This document shows, one piece after another, positions 14,565-14,684 of a stretch of DNA of 14,684 bases (position 1 is its first letter; each line of letters opens with the position of its first letter). The position numbers and the translations under genes are program-made. The notes under the pieces are model-generated. The model made no database searches. It was not told the origin of the DNA and saw only the letters and a list, made by a program, of their open reading frames with translations. Source of the stretch: Bacteroidales bacterium UBA4073 (GTDB lineage: Bacteria; Bacteroidota; Bacteroidia; Bacteroidales; Tenuifilaceae); the NCBI GenBank assembly GCA_002383425.1, contig DFYV01000130.1, forward strand, positions 4,839 through 19,522. Direction: 5' to 3'.

Positions 14565-14684
14565 CTTGATTTTTTTTATAACTGTTCTAAACCGATGGAT
14601 TAGAATTTGAAGCAGCTATGTAATAATTTGTTAATTTACTAATGTTTCGTACTAAATTCTTATGGATTAAGATGTTAAAATACA

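Overview
The window looks like a chromosomal segment of a Bacteroidota bacterium, probably of the Bacteroidales. Four things point there: most starts lack a clear Shine-Dalgarno sequence; several genes have a TAnnTTTG box (the Bacteroidota -7 promoter motif) just upstream; SecA is unusually long at 1093 residues; and there is a small four-helix-bundle protein of the 23S-rRNA-intervening-sequence family. These are family-level inferences. No 16S rRNA or other taxonomic marker lies in the window.

Layout: one rightward gene (161-2443) encodes a membrane-anchored GAF and triple-PAS sensor with no recognisable output domain. It converges, with a 10 bp gap, on a long leftward run. In transcription order that run is secA (14524-11243), a four-helix-bundle gene (11193-10849), argS (10778-8988), a small outer-membrane-barrel-like protein (8960-8313), ffh (8248-6911), a 331 bp repeat-filled gap, folD (6579-5698), a SAM methyltransferase (5705-4971), a family 4 glycosyltransferase (4969-3908) and a Wzx-type flippase (3911-2454). 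The secA-to-ffh part is housekeeping: protein export, arginyl-tRNA charging and co-translational membrane targeting. folD supplies one-carbon folate units. The last three genes form a tightly coupled, AT-rich surface-polysaccharide cassette attached to the 3' end of folD.

The unusual content is in the repeats. (1) The four-helix-bundle gene is bracketed, almost flush with its start and stop codons, by inverted arms made of 9-bp units. In RNA the arms could pair into a long stem with the gene in the loop, the architecture of 23S rRNA intervening sequences, but here the cassette sits between secA and argS and not in an rRNA gene. (2) The whole ffh-folD gap can be read in a 7-bp register: 46 consecutive heptamers interrupted only twice, both times by the same 5-nt word ATCAT. 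The register runs into the ffh stop codon. (3) The first 28 bases look like the end of another heptamer array. No tRNA, rRNA, CRISPR array, transposase or integrase was seen.
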